The notes beneath the pieces were generated by a model, which made no database searches, was not told where the DNA came from, and was given only the letters and a program-made list of their open reading frames with translations. A stretch of DNA of 22,003 bases from Chara braunii (taxonomy: Eukaryota > Streptophyta > Charophyceae > Charales > Characeae), in contig BFEA01000319.1 in the NCBI GenBank assembly GCA_003427395.1, forward strand, positions 779,097 to 801,099. The letters run 5' to 3'. Below, one piece after another: positions 18,755 to 22,003 of this stretch (position 1 is the stretch's first letter; every line of letters starts with the position of its first letter). A program made the position numbers and the translations under genes.

Positions 18755-19186
18755 GTCAAGGATTGTAGACAGAGGGCGGGGCTGGGTGATGGGGGGGGAC
18801 CAGGACAAAGTTCTGTTTTTGGTAGGGGACACTGAAATGAGATCGAGGGAGTCGCTCCCATGTCGGTTCCTCCGCCACCCACCTATGCCATAGCAATTTA
18901 TCTTGATTTCCAGTGTGGCCAGCTTCCTGTTTTTGTCCATCCATATGGACTGAAACATATCTTTATGCGGTTGCCTCTCATTTGGTCTTTCGCATCTGTG
19001 AGGTCCTTTTTAAGTTGCGTCCAGGCTGCTTGAGTATGGTTGGTGATTGTTGCAATCCCCACCTCCCTCGCTTGAAGATAGCCGAAGAAGCACTTGTCTC
19101 GTTAATGGGAACAACGCATTCTCCAGGCCCGCATCAGCAGCCTAAGTCTCATGTATGAGAAAATGTTTGTTGCGAAGGCATCCCAT
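18755..19186 (-). other. LINE B distal coding/UTR segment
   Basis: Continues the minus-strand LINE after its last recognisable domain. The reading includes WTQLKKDLTDAKDQMRG and FSPYGWTKTGSWPHW, spread over more than one frame and possibly equivalent to FFPDWLGGNWGGWM of fragment C. It stops at the adapter. No independent gene. Confidence 0.45.
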
Positions 19187-20321
19187 CTACGAGAGTGAGG
19201 TGTCTGTTCGCCTAGTAGGATGAGAGAAGGGCTCCAGGGGCGAAGACTTCCTGGAATAGTAGCAGATCGGGGAGAGGATGCCACACTGCTCCAGATTTGT
19301 GCGGGAAACAATCCAGTCTGGAGTAGAGAGGCATCTGTGGAGGATCTGCCACTGAAGGGCTCGGTGGGCCATTGGCATAATATCCGAGTATCTAGACCAT
19401 GATAGGTTACTGAGTTCCTGTTGGGTGAGCGGGGAGTCCCTTTCCCATCTATTTTTAACCACTTCTGTTGTTGGGGGGGTGATCCGTGTAGCTCTGTAGG
19501 CCTCCTTGACTGTGTACTCCCATATAGGGGTTTGTTTTCCCACATTCCATTCCTACTCTGCAGGATCAAAGGGCAACCTGCTGATGGGGGTGTTAGGTTC
19601 ATATGCCCACTTTTGCTGCTGTTTTTTTTCCAACACCCTCACCCTCATGAGTTGGTAATGGGGCATCTCACAGTCTCTTTCTTCTCGCCTGGTAAGCTCG
19701 GACCATCTTTCCCCTGGCAGGTCCAATTCGAATGCCTCCAGCTTGGCCAGGTTTGGAGAGATATGTGAGAGTCTGTACACAGCCATCGGTAGGGGAAGGG
19801 AGTGAAATTGAACCACCCAATCCCCCACCTTAAGTGTCGGACCTGAGTTCAGGGCAAGTGACCATCCTATAGGAATGGCCTCAATTATTTGGGCCCTTTT
19901 TTGTTCTAAGTTTCTGATATTTTTAAGCTGTTCTTTAAGTTTCTCCAGTGATTTCCAGTTACCTGTTGTAGCATCCCATAGGTCCCCGACTGTGTAATAT
20001 CCTTTTCTCACCCAGGCCACCCACATGGAATTTCGGCGCAGGTCGAATGCGTTTCCTTCTTTGTCCATCATCTGCGGGTTCCCGAACAGCGGTTATCTCC
20101 ATACGTCGTGCCACCTCAGCGGAGTCGTGGTCTGCATAGGGCCCTTGGTTTTCCACAGCCGAAGCATGGAGGCCCACAACGGGTCCACTTGTAAGCCCCA
20201 TTTCGCTTGGTTTGGTGGCGAGCCGTCCCTCCTAGTTCTTGGCGGGGAATCCGGGGATGGGACAGGCCAACTAGTATTGGTAAACCATTGTAGGGGATGG
20301 AGAGGGGTGGGCGACCCCGTG
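19187..20321 (-). pseudogene. LINE ORF2 C-terminal region (zf-RVT-like), broken
   Basis: Continues fragment B. It includes PLWASMLRLWKTKGPMQ (about 20165), MWVAWVRKGYYTVGDLWD (about 20020), IPIGWSLALNSGPTLKVGDW (about 19875) and WEYTVKEAYRATRI (about 19515), then LQWQILHRCLSTPDWIVSRT (about 19365). FDPAE is followed by an in-frame TAG at 19553-19555 where fragment C has Trp. Only one Cys (LEQCG) of the expected zinc-knuckle is clear and the His-Cys half seems deleted near 19250. Frame changes occur near 20340 and 20090. Homology to fragment C is clear in this part. Confidence 0.75.
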
Positions 20322-21617
20322 TCAGGGGGCCAAATTGCCGAGTTGGATGTATGCCAGGGGGGACCAGGGGATGTCATTTCCCAGTAACAATCTTGTAATA
20401 AACTTAAACAACAGTGCACCTATTTCATCGGCCGGGACGATAATCCCCAGTCCTCCCTTGGCTCTTGGTTGGGCCACATGCTGCCAGGCAACTCTGTGCA
20501 AGCATCTGCTGTCTCCCACCTCATTTTTCCAAAGGTAGGTGGCAGCCGCTCTTCGGAGGTGGAATAGTTGCTTGGCTGTCAAACAGCAAAATGTTGTCTT
20601 GTACCAGATTAAGGCCAAGATAAAGTTGTTTATGGCTAGGGCTCTTCCGATCAACGAGGTGAGGACGCCTTTCCATTTTGAAATCTGTTTGAGGGCCAGT
20701 TCCACTAGCGAGTCCCCATGGTCCTGTGGCGGACCCAGTGCCGTAAGTCTCACCCCCAACACCCTGATCGCCGCGTCATTTGCCCACCATGTAACTGCCG
20801 GTTGCGTCGGTGGAGGGTGGCCGTGTGGCTGGAGCCACCAACCCTCAGTTTTTTGCCCCCAGTTCACTTTCATGTCGACAACCACTGAGAAGAGATGGAA
20901 CACTTCTTCCACTGCTCGAAGACTCCTCTCGTTTGCCTTTATGAGGACCGTGAGGTCATCTGCAAACAGGGAGGTTACTGGGATAAGGTGGGGAGGGATC
21001 TCTGGGATTTTTGGATGGGGGGGTGGACCCTTATCATTGCGGCCAGAGCTTCCATAACAATGACAAAGAGCAACGGGGCGATTGGGTCCCCTTGTCTCAC
21101 CGAGCGTTGGAGGGGGAATGGCGGTGAGAGATGACCATTTAGCATAATGTTTGTGTAAGCGGTCATGTGCAAGATGCTGATCCACTGAGACAGAAGACCT
21201 CGCCAAAGTTCATCCGTTTCAGACACATATCAAGGAAATCCCAGTCAACGTGGCCGTAGGCTTTCTCAAAGTCAATGAAAAAGATTGTTGCGTCCACGTT
21301 TTTTTGTCGGCCGTACTTGATGGTTTCGTTTACCAACAGGATGTTGTCTTGGATATTTCTGTTTGGCATAAAGCCCGACTAGTCTGGTCGGATGAGATTG
21401 TGCATCAGAGGGAGGAGTCTATTAGTCAGTGCCTTCACCACCATTTTGTAGGGAAGTGGGATAAGCGTGATTGGGCGGTAATTACGTAAGTCCGCTTTGT
21501 CCCCCTTTTCATATTGTAGTGTGGTCACTCCTTGCCCCATTAGTCCCCCAAAGGATCCCTGGTAGTGGACAACTTGCACATACTGCATAATTTCTTCTTT
21601 GAAGGTTTGCCAGAAGT
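20322..21617 (-). pseudogene. LINE reverse transcriptase domain, frameshifted
   Basis: RNA-dependent DNA polymerase of the LINE ORF2. Motifs in order: ADLRNYRPITLI (about 21480), FMPNRNIQDNILL (about 21365), FFIDFEKAYGHVDWDFLD (about 21240, catalytic motif A), RSVRQGDPIAPLLF (about 21105-21065, motif B), and LFADDLTVL (FADD at 20955-20966, the YXDD-type catalytic site). Next come WGQKTEGWW, VRLTALG and WKGVLTSLIGRALAINNFIL. At least two frame changes (near 21220 and 20990) and another near 20340 break it. Catalytic Asp residues are still present, so the decay is by indels and not loss of the active site. An intact sister copy would be needed for mobility. Confidence 0.9.
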
Positions 21618-21950
21618 CTATGAAACACCCGCAGACGCATCCGCGGGCCCGATCTCGGATGGCGGCCGCATATGTGGCCACGTTCGCGGCCGGCCTGGTC
21701 CACGTCGCGGACCTGATTTTACAAGATTTTTCCTGAATTAAATAATAGGAAAAAAAAAAAAAAAAGGGGGGTTGTAGGGAATTTGAAACCCTACAAACCC
21801 ATATTATGTTTTTTGGAAACAGATAATTTTTTGGAATTATAAAAAATAAAAAACAGAAAAGGTAGAGAAGAGAAATTGAAAAATAAATTAAATCTTTTTT
21901 TTTTTTTTTTTTGGGATTTTTGTTGGCAGCAGGGTTACCGGTGTTCGGGA
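21618..21950 (-). mobile_element. TIR DNA transposon end, copy E2 (hAT-like)
   Basis: Starts at 21618 with CTATGAAACACCC directly after CCAGAAGT (21610-21617), inside a LINE RT. Then comes a CpG-rich block (21630-21715), an A15 tract (21751-21765), a subterminal hairpin (GGTTGTAGGG 21770-21779 with CCCTACAAACC 21789-21799) and A/T-rich DNA to about 21950. The whole segment matches 205-530 in inverse orientation, including the A/T-rich part. The body extends right, out of the window. No transposase is visible. Confidence 0.65.
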
Positions 21951-22003
21951 CAGGCCGAACGCCCGAACCCGAACGCCCAAACGTACGGGACCCCTTTGGG
22001 AGG
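21951..22003. other. CpG-rich segment with CCGAAC repeats
   Basis: Several CCGAAC/GTTCGG words form short inverted repeats, ending in CGTACGGGACCCC. The reverse complement, GGGGTCCCGTACG, resembles GGGGTCCCGAACG near 12695. This is probably part of another dispersed repeat or the transposon interior. It is cut by the window edge. Confidence 0.4.

Larger units (their letters stand above)
18044..21617 (-). mobile_element. LINE fragment B: 3' half of ORF2 and 3' tail
   Basis: Read from 21617 down to a poly(A) (T17 on the plus strand, 18044-18060). Order: RT domain (about 21617-20800), thumb and connection (to about 20100), C-terminal segment (20071-19187), distal tail, and 3' UTR with conserved stem-loop (18102-18161). 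The 5' edge is the TIR transposon end at 21618, with CCAGAAGT at 21610-21617, the same 8-mer that borders fragment A. Its first residues, FWQTFKEEIMQYV, continue the HFW of fragment A in frame. A complete mate-pair adapter (18717-18754) lies inside, so continuity between the ORF2 part and the tail is likely by orientation but not proven. Confidence 0.82.

Noticed and set aside
18596-18835. 79-codon plus frame containing [11 protein letters not shown].
   Set aside because: That peptide is the translation of the sequencing adapter, not a protein.
20539-21057. 172-codon plus-strand frame.
   Set aside because: It is the antisense shadow of the LINE reverse transcriptase, whose motifs are clear on the minus strand.
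205-21950. The inverted repeats 205-530 and 21618-21950 as terminal repeats of one 21-kb transposon.
   Set aside because: The conserved terminal motifs face inward (at 530 and 21618), so each element body lies outside the interval, and 21618 is an insertion junction in a LINE.

Overview
This is eukaryotic, repeat-dominated nuclear DNA with no intact protein-coding gene that I can defend. It holds decayed non-LTR (LINE) retrotransposons, ends of a TIR DNA transposon, a small TTAA-flanked MITE, microsatellites, and a broken Myb/SANT-like gene copy. The LINE type and the Myb/SANT-like family look like those I remember as highly amplified in the charophyte alga Chara braunii. That assignment rests on memory and style, about 0.6 confidence. 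The assembly itself is imperfect: one complete and one half Nextera mate-pair junction adapter, a 21-N gap, and many isolated N bases.

Layout. 1-530: (CA)n with a foldback insert, then one end of a CpG-rich TIR transposon. 842-2700: tetranucleotide and CAT-type microsatellites. 2740-3603: minus-strand Ser/Pro-rich coding relic of unknown identity. 4285-5705: minus-strand Myb/SANT-like family pseudogene. 5706-9660: no genes, a few short tandem repeats. 9660-10311: hairpin-rich and low-complexity DNA, an N gap, then another TIR transposon end. 10312-12124: 5' half of a LINE ORF2 (AP endonuclease, linker, start of RT) on the minus strand, carrying a MITE. 12125-12505: half adapter and (CA)n. 12506-15780: no genes, palindromes and low-copy tandem repeats. 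15790-17395: 3' part of a related LINE on the plus strand. 17396-18024: possible second plus-strand LINE 3' end with poly(A). 18044-21617: 3' half of a LINE ORF2 (RT, C-terminal domain, 3' tail) on the minus strand, with a full adapter inside it. 21618-22003: TIR transposon end again.

Main result. The minus-strand LINE 5' half ending at 10312 and the LINE 3' half starting at 21617 look like the two halves of one reading frame. Both carry the same 8 bases (CCAGAAGT) at the break, and both abut CpG-rich DNA beginning C-T-A-Y-G-R-A-M-CACCC. If one 8-mer and everything between the halves are dropped, the RT frame continues without a shift. This is the signature of a hAT-like insertion with an 8-bp target duplication. 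The halves lie in circularly permuted order, however, so this is either a scaffold-order error, a circle or tandem duplication, or two separate copies. The adapters make an assembly error the leading explanation.

A second result is a conserved 3' tail with a stem-loop, seen three times within 900 bp (17301-17386, 17948-18006, and 18170-18102 on the minus strand). It defines the 3' end of this LINE family.
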